The notes under the pieces were generated by a model, which saw nothing but the letters and a program-made list of their open reading frames with translations, searched no databases and was not told where the DNA came from. Both the position numbers and the translations under genes were made by a program. This document shows, piece by piece, positions 51,850 to 63,055 of a stretch of 64,000 nucleotides of DNA (within the stretch, counting starts at the first letter, position 1; each line of letters opens with the position of its first letter). The DNA is taken from the NCBI GenBank assembly GCA_016718345.1, contig JADKDN010000001.1, positions 195,001 to 259,000 on the forward strand. Reading direction: 5' to 3'. This DNA comes from Flavobacterium sp. (lineage in GTDB: Bacteria; Bacteroidota; Bacteroidia; Flavobacteriales; Flavobacteriaceae).

Positions 51850-54702
51850 TTAGTTTTCTACGTAAGCTTCAATAGGTGCACAACTACAAACTAAATTTCT
51901 ATCGCCATAAGCATCATCTGCTCTGCGGACTGTTGGCCAGAATTTGTTTTCAGCAATATACTCTAACGGAAATGCTGCCTGCTCTCTAGTGTATGGAAAA
52001 TTCCAAGAGTCAGCTGTTAGCATCGATAGAGTATGAGGAGAATTTTTTAACACGTTATTATTGTCTTCAATAGTTGAAGCTTCAATCTCTTTTCGAATGG
52101 AAATCATAGCGTCACAAAAACGATCTAATTCTTCTAGGTTCTCACTTTCTGTTGGCTCAATCATTAAAGTTCCTGCAACTGGGAATGAAACTGTTGGAGC
52201 GTGGAAACCATAATCCATTAAACGCTTAGCAATATCGGTAACTTCAATTCCTTTTTGTTTAAAGGGTCTGCATTCCAAAATCATTTCATGAGCTGCGCGA
52301 CCCATTTCTCCAGAATATAAGGTGTCGTAATGACCGCTTAATTTTTCCTTAATGTAATTAGCATTCAAAATAGCATATTCTGTTGATTTTTTCAAACCTT
52401 CAGCTCCCAACATCGAGATGTATCCATAAGAAATTAAACATACTAAAGCTGAACCCCAAGGAGCTGCTGAAATTGCAGAAATTGCTTTTTCTCCACCTGC
52501 AGCAACTACTGGGTTTGAAGGTAAAAACGGAACCAATTGTGGAGCGACACATATTGGACCTACACCTGGGCCACCTCCACCATGCGGAATTGCAAAAGTC
52601 TTGTGCAAGTTCAAATGGCATACGTCAGCACCAATAGTAGCAGGATTAGTTAATCCAACTTGTGCATTCATATTAGCACCATCCATATAGACTTGTCCTC
52701 CGTTATCATGAATGATTTGTGTAATTTCTTTTATTGCACTTTCAAAAACTCCGTGGGTTGATGGATAGGTTACCATCAAACAGGAAAGATTGTCTTTGTA
52801 AAGAATAGCTTTTTCGCGCAAATCTTCTACGTCTATATTTCCATTTTCTAAAGTTTTGGTAACAACTACTCTCATTCCTGCCATGGCTGCAGATGCTGGA
52901 TTGGTACCAAGTGAGCTGAAGCTGGAATTAAAGCAATGTTTCTGTGAAAATCACCTCGCGATTGATGATAAGCACGAATTACCATTAAGCCTGCATATTC
53001 CCCTTGCGCACCGGAATTGGGTTGTAAAGTAGTTCCAGTAAACCCAGTTATTACGTTCAACTGTTGTTCTAGCTTGGACAACATTTTTTTGGTATCCTTC
53101 CGTTTGATTTAGTGGCGCAAATGGATGAATATTATTCCATTGTGGATTACTTAAAGGCAACATTTCAGCAGCTGCATTCAGTTTCATCGTACACGAACCT
53201 AATGAAATCATAGAATGATTCAAAGCCAAATCCTTACGCTCTAACATTTTGATGTAGCGCATCAAGGCAGTTTCTGAATGGTACTTGTTGAAAACTTCAT
53301 GTTGTAAAAACGGTGACGTTCTTTTTAAATTTTCAGGAAAATGATTTGTTTCGGTTAGATTACTAATTGGTGTTGTTTGTGTCTCTTTTGCAAAAGCGAA
53401 AATGCCAATAATTGTATTCAAATCGGCAACACTAGTAGTTTCATTTAATGAAATAGAAACTCTATTGGCATCGATGTAATAGAAATTTACTTCGTTTTGT
53501 TCTGCAATTTCTTTTATTTTGTTGGCATCTGCTTTAACAACAATAGTGTCAAAGAAAGCCGTATTGGTTTGTTTAAAACCTAATTTTTCTAATTCATTTG
53601 CTAAAGTTGCTGCAGAAGCATGAACTTGGTTTGCAATATATTGTAATCCTTTAGGACCGTGATAAATAGCATACATTCCAGCCATAACAGAAAGTAAAAC
53701 TTGGGCTGTACAGATATTTGAAGTTGCTTTATCTCGTTTTATATGCTGCTCTCTAGTTTGTAATGCCATGCGAAGCGCACGATTTCCATCGGAATCAACA
53801 GTAACTCCAATAATTCTTCCGGGCATGCTTCTTTTGTACTCGTCTTTTGTGGCGAAATAGGCTGCATGTGGGCCGCCATAGCCTAACGGAATTCCAAAAC
53901 GTTGTGTGGTTCCAAGAACTACTGCTGCTCCCATTTCGCCGGGTGGAGTTAGTTTTGCCAGACTTAAAATATCAGCAGCAACCGCTACTTTTATTTCTTT
54001 TTCATTTGCTTTAGCAATAAAATTGGCGTAGTCATATACTTGTCCAAATTTTCCCGGATATTGAAGGATTGCTCCGAAGAAATCTTCCGAGAAATCAAAT
54101 TCTTGATGATTACCAACAATCAATTCAATACCAATAGGAGTAGAGCGTGTTTGTAAAACGGATAATGTTTGTGGCAATAGTTCCTCCGAAACGAAAAATT
54201 TATGGATATTATTTTTCTTTTGTTCCCGAGTTCTTACATCAAAAAGCAATGTCATGGCTTCAGCGGCAGCTGTCGCCTCGTCAAGCAATGAGGCATTGGC
54301 AATTTCCATTCCAGTTAATTCGATAACCATGGTTTGAAAATTCAGAATCGCTTCAAGTCGACCTTGAGCAATTTCTGCCTGATAAGGCGTGTAGGCTGTA
54401 TACCATCCCGGATTTTCAAGAATATTTCGTTGAATTACTGCGGGTACAATCGTTGGATGGTATCCTAAACCTATGTAGGATTGGAAAACTTTGTTTTTAT
54501 TCCCTAATAGTTGAATATGGTTAGCAAATTCATATTCGGTCATGGCAGGATCTAAATTCAGAGGATCTTTTAGGCGAATATCATCGGGCAGCGTTTCATA
54601 AATGAGTTGTTCAATTGATTCTACTCCAATGGTTTTCAACATGTGTTGAAGGTCATTTTCATTCGGTCCAATATGTCTTAAAGCAAAAGCATCTGTTTTC
54701 AT
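51850..54702 (-). CDS. gcvP: Glycine dehydrogenase (aminomethyl-transferring), glycine cleavage P protein (two frameshifts)
   Basis: PLP-dependent decarboxylation of glycine in the glycine cleavage system. About 950 residues. N-terminal half: FALRHIGPNENDLQHML, NPGWYTAYTPYQAEIAQGRLE, GMEIANASLLDEATAAAEAM and LGTTQRFGIPLGYGGPHAA. The C-terminal half has SLGSCTMKLNAAAEM, LQPNSGAQGEYAGL, ALIPASAHGTNPASAAMAG and the PLP Lys in HLNLHKTFAIPHGGGGPG. Frames change near 53080 and again near 52900, so 52885-53084 is coding in a third frame. Confidence 0.95.
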
Positions 54703-54840
54703 CTAGAAATAAAATAAGGTCACTATTTTGTGATGCAAAATTAGGCATTAATACCAATTTAATCTTAGTTTTTTGGGCTTCATTTTTGTGAACTTTTCAA
54801 CCGAAAGTCTCATTTATTCACAATTGATTACTTTTACCTA

Positions 54841-55656
54841 ATGAAGATTTTTAAGCAAATATTTGATTTTTATCTCAACTCTAGTATTCATGTTGGAATG
54901 TCTTGTTATGCTTTGGTTAGGATAACGCAACAATTGTTTGAAATTCCATTTGATGCTTCGATGTCCTATTTCGCTTTTTTTGGGACGATTGTAGGGTATA
55001 ATTTTGTTAAATATGATGCGTTAGCAAGGATTCACAGAAGAAACATGCGGAATGAATTAAAAACAATTGCACTTTTGAGTTTTTGTGCTCTTTTAGCAGT
55101 TGGATATTTTTTTCTTCAGTTGCAACGAATTACACAAATTTTATCATTAGCTTTTTTGGTTCTAGTAATAATGTATACGCTTCCCTTTTTTCCAAATAAG
55201 AGAAATGCTCGAAATTGGGCAGGAATTAAAATTTATATGGTGTCAATTTGTTGGGTTGGTGTGACGGTTTTTTTGCCTATTATCAATTCAGAAATTCCTT
55301 TGATGGCATCTGTTTTTCAGCTAGCTGCACAACGATTTATACTGATTTTTGTGTTGATTTTGATTTTTGAAATTATTGATTTAAAATATGATGATCCATA
55401 TTTAAAAACCGTTCCGCAACAAATAGGAGTTTTAAACACTAAAAAAGTTGGAAGTTTTTTGTTGGTCTTATTCGTAGTATTAGAGTTTTTAGATAGAAGT
55501 TTTACGACATCACTTTTTATTTTAAAACTTGGAATTGCAATGAGTACAATGCTTTTTTTACTTTTTGCTAACGAGCAAAAATCGAAATACTATTCTTCAT
55601 TTTGGGTGGAGAGTATTCCGATATTTTGGTGGTTATTTTTGGTGGTTTTCGGCTAA
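54841..55656 (+). CDS. Polytopic membrane protein, UbiA-like
   Basis: 271 residues with about eight hydrophobic helices (SYFAFFGTIVGYNF, IALLSFCALLAVGYFF, LSLAFLVLVIMYTLPFF, LIFVLILIFEIID). Two Asp-containing motifs, NFVKYDALARIHR and EIIDLKYDDPYL, sit where UbiA prenyltransferases bind prenyl-diphosphate and magnesium. That suggests a distant UbiA relative, but the substrate is unknown and many homologues are left as hypothetical. The 3' end overlaps the convergent SRPBCC gene by 24 bp. Confidence 0.65.
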   Translation: MKIFKQIFDFYLNSSIHVGMSCYALVRITQQLFEIPFDASMSYFAFFGTIVGYNFVKYDALARIHRRNMRNELKTIALLSFCALLAVGYFFLQLQRITQILSLAFLVLVIMYTLPFFPNKRNARNWAGIKIYMVSICWVGVTVFLPIINSEIPLMASVFQLAAQRFILIFVLILIFEIIDLKYDDPYLKTVPQQIGVLNTKKVGSFLLVLFVVLEFLDRSFTTSLFILKLGIAMSTMLFLLFANEQKSKYYSSFWVESIPIFWWLFLVVFG

Positions 55657-56066
55657 TTCTTTTAAAATTTTATTTCGTTCAGAAATAAAATTCGTTAAAT
55701 GTTTTTTTAGAATAAGTCCATCAAATAGTTTTCCAAAAATACCATAAGGCGTTTGATACTGAATTTTATCAATCATCATCACAAATCCGTTTTCCTCAAT
55801 AAAAGTATGTTCGTGTTTGAACGATTTAAACTACCTTCGACCATTTCATCCACAAAATAGTCATAAAGGTTCATTGCCGAAATGATGCTTTTATGAGTTA
55901 AATAAAATCCAAAATGTTTGCCACGCCAAGTAACAGTTTCGTTTAAATTTATTAAACCCGAAGTTACTCCGTCAATAGCAGTTTCGTTTGATTTTCTCGT
56001 GGATAATTTGTGAACATCAATGTTTCTTGATAAGTCAAGATAACGCTTTTGCGCTTTATTTTGAAG
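55633..56066 (-). CDS. SRPBCC (START-like) family protein, N-terminus truncated and one frameshift
   Basis: Reads AQKRYLDLSRNIDVHKLST, then TAIDGVTSGLINLNETVTW, GKHFGFYLTHKSIISAMN, FVDEMVEGSFKSFKHEHTF and ending KELAENHQK at TAA 55633-55635. These match a common SRPBCC family. Near 55832 one T is missing. There is no start codon: in frame a TAA lies only about 9 bp upstream of the first family-like residues, so about ten N-terminal residues are lost. A real small deletion and an assembly error are both possible. Confidence 0.7.
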
Positions 56067-56533
56067 TTAAAGGTTTATTGTGGGCAACTCTAATAATTTA
56101 TAATAATCAATCAAATTATGAATAAAAAGTAATGTGTTTACTACTGCAAAAAGCACAAAAAGTGTATTCATAAAATAGCTTCCAACTTTAAATAAGGTTC
56201 TTTTCGGAATGTCATACATTGGATAGTAAGCTATTTGTGTGGCTACTTTTCCAACCCAATAAGCGGCAATTAATCCAGTTAATACAACTGCTAATGCTGA
56301 TGTTTTCGTTAATTCACTTTTAAATAAAATTGCTATTAATCCAAAAGAAAAATTCAAACCCTGAATGTATCTTCCATACGTTTTTGCAATTTCTTGGTTT
56401 AATGGTTTGAGTTGTTTTACATCGTTGTACCAATCAAAAACTTATTTTGCTGCCAAGAAGAAATGATACATCGACAAAAGATTTGACCTATTCCACTGGC
56501 TAGTATTAAAATAGCAAATTGTGGATAATTAAG
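56067..56533 (-). CDS. Small integral membrane protein of unknown function (broken in N-terminal part)
   Basis: The clear part (residues of the last 125 codons) reads VFDWYNDVKQLKPLNQEIAK, TYGRYIQGLNFSFGLIAILF, then three hydrophobic helices and an end at LPTINL. In frame directly upstream is a TAA at 56442-56444, between AAK and VFDW; CAA is a likely ancestor. A further shift leads to a hydrophobic segment QFAILILASGIGQIF at about 56495. No start codon can be found before an in-frame stop near 56534. Unknown family. Confidence 0.5.
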
Positions 56534-56591
56534 TTAATCCGGTTTATTTTTTTATTTTTTGATTTTTAAAAATTCTAAAAATTTATGAAGT

Positions 56592-58614
56592 CTAAATCAA
56601 TCCCGCTCGTTTTAACAATGCATCCGCTTTCGGTTCTTGACCGCGAAACTTTTTATACAATTCCATTGGTAATTCGGTGCCGCCTTTTGAAAGTACGTTG
56701 TCTTTGAATTTAGTTGCTACTTCTTTATTGAAAATTCCTTTTTCTTGGAAATAAGCAAAGGCATCCGCATCTAAAACTTCTGCCCATTTATAACTGTAAT
56801 ATCCAGAGGAATATCCACCTTGAAAAATATGTGAAAACGAGGTACTCATGCAATTTTCTTCCACATCAGGATATAAACTGTGCCTGCCATAGCTTGTTTT
56901 TCAAATGATTTTACATCAGCGATAGTTTGTGATTTTCCGTGATAAGTCATGTCCAAAATTCCGAAACTCAATTGTCGTAACGTTGCCATTCCTTCTAAGA
57001 AACTTGCGCTTTCTTTGATTTTTTCTACATATTCTTGTGGAATGATTTCTCCAGTTTCGTAGTGTTTTGCAAATAATGCTAATGCTTCTGGTTCGTAACA
57101 CCAGTTTTCCATCACTTGACTTGGTAATTCTACAAAATCCCAATAAACCGAAGTTCCAGACAAACTTGGATAAGTCGTATTGGCTAACATTCCGTGTAAC
57201 GCGTGACCAAATTCGTGGAATAAAGTCGTTACTTCATTGAAGGTTAGGAGTGAAGGTTTCGTTTCTGTTGGTGGAGTAAAATTACAAACGATAGAAACGT
57301 GTGGTCTTTCATTAATTCCATTTTTCACTGTTTGCGATTTATAAGAAGTCATCCAAGCGCCATTTCGTTTTCCTTTTCTTGGGAAAAAATCGGAATAGAA
57401 AATGGCAACTAATTGTCCTTCAAAATCCAAAACTTCAAATGTTTGAACATCTTCGTGGTATTTGTCAATATCAAAAACTTCTTTAAAAGTAATTCCGAAT
57501 AGTTTTTCGGCAATAGAGAAAGCTCCGTTTAAAACATTTTCCAATTTGAAATATGGTTTTAAAATCTCATCATCAAAATTGAATAATTTTTGTTTCAATT
57601 TTTCTGAATAATATGCTCCGTCCCATTTTTCGAGTTGGTCAATTCCGTCTAGTTCTTTTGCGAAAGCAGTTAATTGAGCAAATTCTTTTTGAGCTGCAGG
57701 TTTTGCTTTTTCTAATAAATCATTTAAAAACGAAAGTACTTTTTCAGGATTTTGCGCCATTCGTTCTTCTAAGACAAAATCAGAATGCGATTTGTATCCT
57801 AATAAATTAGCACGTTTATGACGTAATTCAACAATGCGTTTTACATTTTCTTTGTTATCAAATTCGTTATCTTGAAATGATTTCTTTCCTGCGGCAATTG
57901 CAATTTCTTTACGTAATTCGCGATTTTCAACATACGTCACAAAAGGCAAATAACTCGGAAAATCTAAAGTGAAAACCCAACCTTCCAAATTTTTCGATTT
58001 TGCCAAACTCGCCGCCATTTCTTTGGCACCATCAGGTAAACCTTTTAAATCAGCTTCATTAGTGATATGTAATTGATAATTATTGGTTTCTGGCAAAACA
58101 TTTTCGCCATACGTCAATTTGATTTTGGCTAATTCGGTGTCAATTTCGCGTAATTTTAATTTGTCTTCTTCATTAAGCAAGCTCCATTTCTAGAAAATCC
58201 TTTGAATTTTTTATCCAATAAAGTCGCTTGTTCGGTAGTTAAAGTCAAGGAATCTTTTTGATCAAAAACGGCTTTAACTCTTTTAAACAAATCTTCGTTT
58301 AATGTAATGTCATTACTAAATTCAGTCAACAACGGAGAAACGTCTTGAGCAATTTTTTGCATTTCGTCACAAGTTTCTGCTGAATTCAAATTGAAGAAAA
58401 TTGATGATAATCTATCCAATTGTTCACCAGAAAAATCTAAAGCAACAATCGTATTTTCAAATGTTGGAGCTTCTGAATTATTGATGATGGCATCAATTTC
58501 GGCTTTTGCTTTTGTGATATTTTCGATAAAAGCAGGTTTGTAATCTTCTAATTTTATTTGCGAAAAAGGTGCCGTGTTATGTTTGGTGTTGAATGTTGAG
58601 GTAAGTGTTTTCAT
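56592..58614 (-). CDS. dcp: M3 family metallopeptidase, peptidyl-dipeptidase Dcp-like (two frameshifts)
   Basis: Zinc oligopeptidase that trims peptides, about 675 residues. The catalytic HExxH lies in TLFHEFGHALHGMLANTTYP with the third ligand in SGTSVYWDFVELPSQVMENW. The N-terminal domain begins TAPFSQIKLEDYKPAF and the C-terminus ends DALLKRAGLI. Frame breaks are near 58170 (extra or missing base before KWSLLNEEDKLKLREID) and near 56855 (DVEENCMSTSFSHIFQGGYS). No signal peptide, so cytoplasmic or periplasmic location is uncertain. Confidence 0.92.
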
Positions 58615-58639
58615 TTTATGCTGAATTTATTTCAGTATC

Positions 58640-58738
58640 TTTATTTTGTTTCACAGAGAATCACAAAGTTTTTTCACAAAGTTTCACAGAGATTTTTGTG
58701 TAACTCTGAGTTGGACTTCGTGTAACTTTGTGTGATTT
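58640..58738 (-). repeat. Intergenic direct/inverted repeat element between purE and dcp
   Basis: The interval is built from variants of TTTCACAGAGA and TCACAAAGTTT on one side and GTGTAACTCTGAG and GTGTAACTTTGTGTGA on the other. The halves are largely complementary, so the transcript can form a long hairpin (about 58655-58738). It looks like a dispersed intergenic repeat of the kind common in flavobacterial genomes, but only one copy is visible here. Confidence 0.6.
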
Positions 58739-58739
58739 T

Positions 58740-59225
58740 TTATTTTTTCAATTCAGATGCTGCTTTATTAACAGCTTCTTTCAAACTTTCTTTGAAGAAA
58801 ATGATTTTGTCTAAGACACATTTATCATGACTTCCGATGATTTGTGCGGCAAGAATTCCAGCGTTTTTTGCTCCATTTAATGCAACTGTTGCCACAGGAA
58901 CACCACTAGGCATTTGTAAAATGGACAAAACCGAGTCCCAACCATCGATAGAATTACTCGATTTCACTGGAACACCAATTACAGGAAGAGGTGACATCGA
59001 AGCAACCATTCCGGGTAAATGAGCCGCGCCACCAGCACCAGCAATGATTACTGAAATACCTCGATTGTGTGCGCTTTTACTAAAATCAACTAATTTCTCA
59101 GGCGTTCTGTGTGCCGAAACGATATCGACTTCTGTTTCGATATCAAATCCTTTTAAGATGTCGATGGCTTCTTGCATTACAGGCATATCCGAAATGCTTC
59201 CCATTATGATGGCTACTTTGCTCAT
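58740..59225 (-). CDS. purE: N5-carboxyaminoimidazole ribonucleotide mutase
   Basis: Converts N5-CAIR to CAIR in purine synthesis. It is intact at 161 residues: VAIIMGSISDMPVMQEA, VSAHRTPEKLVDF (active-site His), IAGAGGAAHLPGMVAS and PVIGVPVKSSNSIDGWDSVLSILQMPSGVPVATVAL are the class I PurE signatures. Downstream of purK on the same strand, the usual purK-purE pair. Confidence 0.96.
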   Translation of the reverse strand: MSKVAIIMGSISDMPVMQEAIDILKGFDIETEVDIVSAHRTPEKLVDFSKSAHNRGISVIIAGAGGAAHLPGMVASMSPLPVIGVPVKSSNSIDGWDSVLSILQMPSGVPVATVALNGAKNAGILAAQIIGSHDKCVLDKIIFFKESLKEAVNKAASELKK

Positions 59226-59300
59226 GCTATTAATTTAAAGATTCAATAATTTTAAAGATTTGGAATTCTTTTTGAAGTAAAAATCACATCGGTTTTTCAA

Positions 59301-60451
59301 TTAGCTAATTACTCGTATCGTGTTTTTTACTTTTTCTGCAAGAATTCTAGCCTCGTTTACGCTTTCATTTACTATAGTAACATGACCCATTTTTCTGAAT
59401 GGACGTGTTTGTTTTTTTCCATAAATATGAGGTGTTACTCCACTCCAACCAAGTATTTTTTCTATATTTTCGTATTTAACATTTCCAGAAAATCCTTCTT
59501 CACCAGTTAGATTGACCATAATTCCAGCCACTTTACTATTTGTATCTCCTAATGGAAGATCTAAAATTGCTCTTAAATGGTTCTCAAATTGAGAAGTATA
59601 ACTTGCTTCAATTGAATAATGTCCAGAGTTATGAGGTCTCGGAGCTATTTCATTTACCAAAAGTTGATTGTCTTCGGTTTGAAACATTTCTACCGCCAAG
59701 AGCCCAACATGTTCAAATTTAACTGATAGGGTTAAGGCAATAGCTCGAGCTTTTTCAGCGACACTTTCTTCAATTCGGGCAGGGCAAATTACGTATTCTA
59801 CTTGATTGGCTTCGGGATGAAATTCCATCTCGACCACAGGATACGTTTTAATTTCTCCCGATACATTTCGACAAACAATGACTGCCAATTCTTTTTTGAA
59901 GGGAATCATTTCTTCTGCAATGCATTCAACATTGGGTAGACTGTCTAAATCGCTACTTTTTCGAATAATTTTAACTCCATTTCCGTCATATCCAAACTCG
60001 GTGCATTTCCATACAAAAGGAAGCTGGATTTGGTTTTTTTCTACTTTGACTTTTAAAGCAATTTTACCAGAAAATCGTTCATAATCAGCAGTTGGAATTT
60101 TATTGCTTTTATAAAAATCTTTTTGAATTCCTTTATTCTGAATTTTCTCAAAGTTTCAGATGATGGATAGACTTTTATTCCTTCGGATTCTAATTTTTCT
60201 AAAGCTTCAACATTTACTAATTCGATTTCAAAAGTCAAAACATTTACTTGTTTTCCAAAATTATATACGGTTTCAAAATCGGTTAAATCACCAAGAGAAA
60301 AATGATTACATGCAATTTTACAGGGTGATTCATCACTAGGGTCAAGGACATGAGTCTGAATGTCAAACTTTCGAGTCTCTGCAAGGAGCATTTTTCCAAG
60401 CTGACCACCACCCAATATGCCTAGTTTAAAATTGGAAGAGAAATAATTCAT
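59301..60451 (-). CDS. purK: 5-(carboxyamino)imidazole ribonucleotide synthase (one frameshift)
   Basis: ATP-grasp enzyme that makes N5-CAIR for PurE. N-terminal FKLGILGGGQLGKMLLAET, VLDPSDESPCKIA and VLTFEIELVNVEAL. One A is missing near 60148; restored, the frame runs SSETLRKIQNKGIQKDFYKS and on to GYDGNGVKII, AEEMIPFKKELAVIVCRN, LLVNEIAPRPHNSGHYSIEA and FRKMGHVTIV. The 59910-60052 stretch is coding in this frame. About 383 residues. Divergent from hpt. Confidence 0.94.
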
Positions 60452-60623
60452 TAGTTGTGTGTTTCTGCAAAGATAAGTAACAATTTTAAGATTTTAAATC
60501 TATTTTATTTTCTTCAAAATGTCTTGATGTTAGGGACAAGATTTTGTCTTTAAAATATATATGGAATACCTATTGCTAAATGTGAAATACCTATATTTGC
60601 AAATTATTTTAAAAATCAGAACG

Positions 60624-61151
60624 ATGATACACCTTCATGATAAAACTTTTGAGCCATTTATTTCTTCAGAAGAGATAGATTTTGCTATCAAAAATTTAGC
60701 AAAACAAATGGACGACGACTTTTTTAACGAAGTGCCTGTTTTTGTTGGTGTTTTGAATGGTGCCTTTATGGTCATTGCCGATTTGATGAAATATTACAGA
60801 GGAATGTGTGAGGTGAGTTTTGTAAAAATGGCTTCTTATGAAGGAACTCAAACAACCAATAAAGTACAGCAACTCATAGGAATCAATCAAAATTTAGAAG
60901 GAAGAACAGTAGTAATCGTTGAGGATATTATCGATACGGGAAATACTATCGAGGAATTAAAAGTAATTTTCAAAGAACAAAAGGTAAAACATCTCAAAAT
61001 TGCCACTTTGTTTTTTAAGCCAGAAGCCTATAAAAAAGATATTAAAATAGACTACATAGGGATTAGAATTCCAAATAAATTTATTGTTGGATATGGACTT
61101 GATTATGATGGATTAGGAAGAAATTTACCCGAAATATATCAACTAAAATAA
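60624..61151 (+). CDS. hpt: Hypoxanthine phosphoribosyltransferase
   Basis: Purine salvage: forms IMP/GMP from base and PRPP. 175 residues from ATG 60624 (MIHLHDKTFEPFISSEEI). PRPP motif VVIVEDIIDTGNTIEEL; flexible-loop region SFVKMASYEGT; C-terminal FIVGYGLDYDGLGRNLPEIY. The start is supported by a TATATTTG -7 box at 60592-60599, which lies inside the longer possible frame beginning at 60561. Confidence 0.95.
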   Translation: MIHLHDKTFEPFISSEEIDFAIKNLAKQMDDDFFNEVPVFVGVLNGAFMVIADLMKYYRGMCEVSFVKMASYEGTQTTNKVQQLIGINQNLEGRTVVIVEDIIDTGNTIEELKVIFKEQKVKHLKIATLFFKPEAYKKDIKIDYIGIRIPNKFIVGYGLDYDGLGRNLPEIYQLK

Positions 61152-61185
61152 CACTTTAAACAACACATAACTACACAACTCAATC

Positions 61186-61760
61186 ATGATTAATATTGTT
61201 TTATTTGGGAAACCAGGAGCAGGTAAAGGAACACAAGCCGAATTTTTAAAAGACAAATACAATTTAACACATATTTCAACTGGAGATGTATTTCGGTACA
61301 ATTTGAAAAATGATACAGCGTTAGGGAAATTAGCCAGAAAGTATATGGATTCTGGAGATTTAGTTCCTGATGAATTAACGATAAACATGCTAAAAGAAGA
61401 GGTAGAAAAGCACTTGGATACAAAAGGATTTTTATTTGATGGTTTCCCAAGAACTTTGAATCAGGCAGAAGCTTTAGATAGATTTTTAGCCACTAAGAAT
61501 TGGGAAGTTACCGCAACAGTAGCTTTAGAGGCAGATGATGAAATTTTAATTCAACGATTATTAGAAAGAGGAAAAACTAGCGGAAGAGTGGACGATCAAG
61601 ATGAAGAAAAAATTAGAAATCGTTATGTAGAGTACAATGAAAAACGGCCCCTTTGATTGCATTTTACAAAGAACAAAATAAATTTTACCCTGTAAACGGG
61701 ATTGGAACAATAGCAGAAGTTACTGAGCGATTAAGCAAGGTATTAGAGTTTTGTAATTAA
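61186..61760 (+). CDS. adk: Adenylate kinase (one frameshift)
   Basis: ATP + AMP = 2 ADP. P-loop VLFGKPGAGKGTQAEFL, AMP-binding HISTGDVFRYNL, GFLFDGFPRTLNQAEALD and LLERGKTSGRVDDQDEE; it is the short form without a zinc-lid Cys cluster. One A is missing near 61644; restored, YNEKTAPLIAFYKEQNKFYP runs on to LSKVLEFCN with TAA at 61758-61760. About 191 residues. The gene is essential, so the break is a sequence error. Confidence 0.95.
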
Positions 61761-61780
61761 TCTGTGTTTTCTAATCAAAT

Positions 61781-63049
61781 ATGGAAATTTTAATTATATT
61801 ATTTTTAATTATCCTAAATGGAGTTTTTGCTATGTCAGAGATCGCCTTGATATCTGCTAGAAAAAACCGATTGGAAAATGCTGCAAAAAAAGGAAATCAA
61901 AGTGCTCAAGTGGCCTTAGATTTGGCAAATTCACCCAATAAATTTTTATCAACGGTTCAAATAGGAATAACTCTAATAGGTATTTTAACGGGTATTTTTA
62001 GTGGTGATACCATAACTACCGATGTTCAATTGTTTGTTGAAGGATTTAGTAGCTTAAAACCATTTGCAAACTCTATTGCTGTTGGAATTGTGGTCTTAGT
62101 TTTAACCTTTTTCTCCTTAGTTCTAGGAGAATTATTACCCAAAAGAATTGGATTAAATCATCCAGAAAATATTGCAAAAGCAGTAGCTGTACCAATGAAA
62201 ATTATTTCTCAAGTGACGCCTTTTATTTGGTTACTGACTATTTCTACCGATGGATTACTCAAAATTTTAAACATCAAACCAACAGCAGATGGAAAAGTTA
62301 CAGAGGAAGAAATCAAAGCCATTATAAAAGAAGGAACTGAAGGAGGAGAAGTGCAGGAAATTGAACAAGATATTTTGGAACGTGTTTTTCACATTGGAGA
62401 TAGAAAGGTAAATTCATTGATGACACATCGTAAATCAGTAGTTTTTCTTCCGTTGCATTCTGATAAGAGTCAAGTTAGGGATTTAATGTTGAAAGAATTA
62501 CATTCTATTTATCCTGTCTATAGCGATAATTTTGATGATATTGTGGGTGTAGTCAATTTGAAAAATATATTTGCGCATTTTGAAAATGAGAATTTCAATT
62601 TAGAGAATATAATGACAGAACCTCCTTTTATAATGGAGCAAACCTCCGCATATAAGGCATTGGAAAATTTTAAAAAGAGTGGAGTACACTATGCTCTGGT
62701 TTCTGATGAGTATGGAATATTTCAAGGAATTATTACATTGAATGATATTCTTGAGGCATTGGTTGGTGATGCTTCTGAGTTCTATAAAGAAGATTTTCAA
62801 CTAATTGAACGAGAGGATGGCTCTTGGCTGGTTGACGGGCATTATTCCTTACATGACTTTTTAACGTATTTTGAGTTGGATGAATTGATAAGTGATTATG
62901 AAGTTACCACGGTTAGCGGATTAATCATGACAGAGCTTTCTCGAATTCCTAAACAAGGAGAGAAATTGATTTGGCAAAAATTTGAGCTAGAAGTGATTGA
63001 TATGGATGGTGTAAAGATTGATAAAGTAATGGTGAAGGCGATTAAATAA
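61781..63049 (+). CDS. CNNM/CorC-type hemolysin-family membrane protein
   Basis: 422 residues, intact. An N-terminal DUF21 (CNNM) membrane domain has several helices (ILIILFLIILNGVFAMSEIALIS, TVQIGITLIGILTGIFSG, IVVLVLTFFSLVLGELLPKRIG). A CBS-domain pair follows (LMTHRKSVVFLPL, VHYALVSDEYGIFQGIITLNDILEALVG), then a C-terminal CorC/HlyC domain (EREDGSWLVDGHYSLHDF). Proteins of this type act in magnesium or cobalt transport/efflux; a haemolysin role is not implied. Seven bases separate it from obg. Confidence 0.92.
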   Translation: MEILIILFLIILNGVFAMSEIALISARKNRLENAAKKGNQSAQVALDLANSPNKFLSTVQIGITLIGILTGIFSGDTITTDVQLFVEGFSSLKPFANSIAVGIVVLVLTFFSLVLGELLPKRIGLNHPENIAKAVAVPMKIISQVTPFIWLLTISTDGLLKILNIKPTADGKVTEEEIKAIIKEGTEGGEVQEIEQDILERVFHIGDRKVNSLMTHRKSVVFLPLHSDKSQVRDLMLKELHSIYPVYSDNFDDIVGVVNLKNIFAHFENENFNLENIMTEPPFIMEQTSAYKALENFKKSGVHYALVSDEYGIFQGIITLNDILEALVGDASEFYKEDFQLIEREDGSWLVDGHYSLHDFLTYFELDELISDYEVTTVSGLIMTELSRIPKQGEKLIWQKFELEVIDMDGVKIDKVMVKAIK

Positions 63050-63055
63050 AAAAAG

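Noticed and set aside
61186..61450. Minus-strand frames opposite adk
   Set aside because: Shadows of the conserved adk sequence with no family features.
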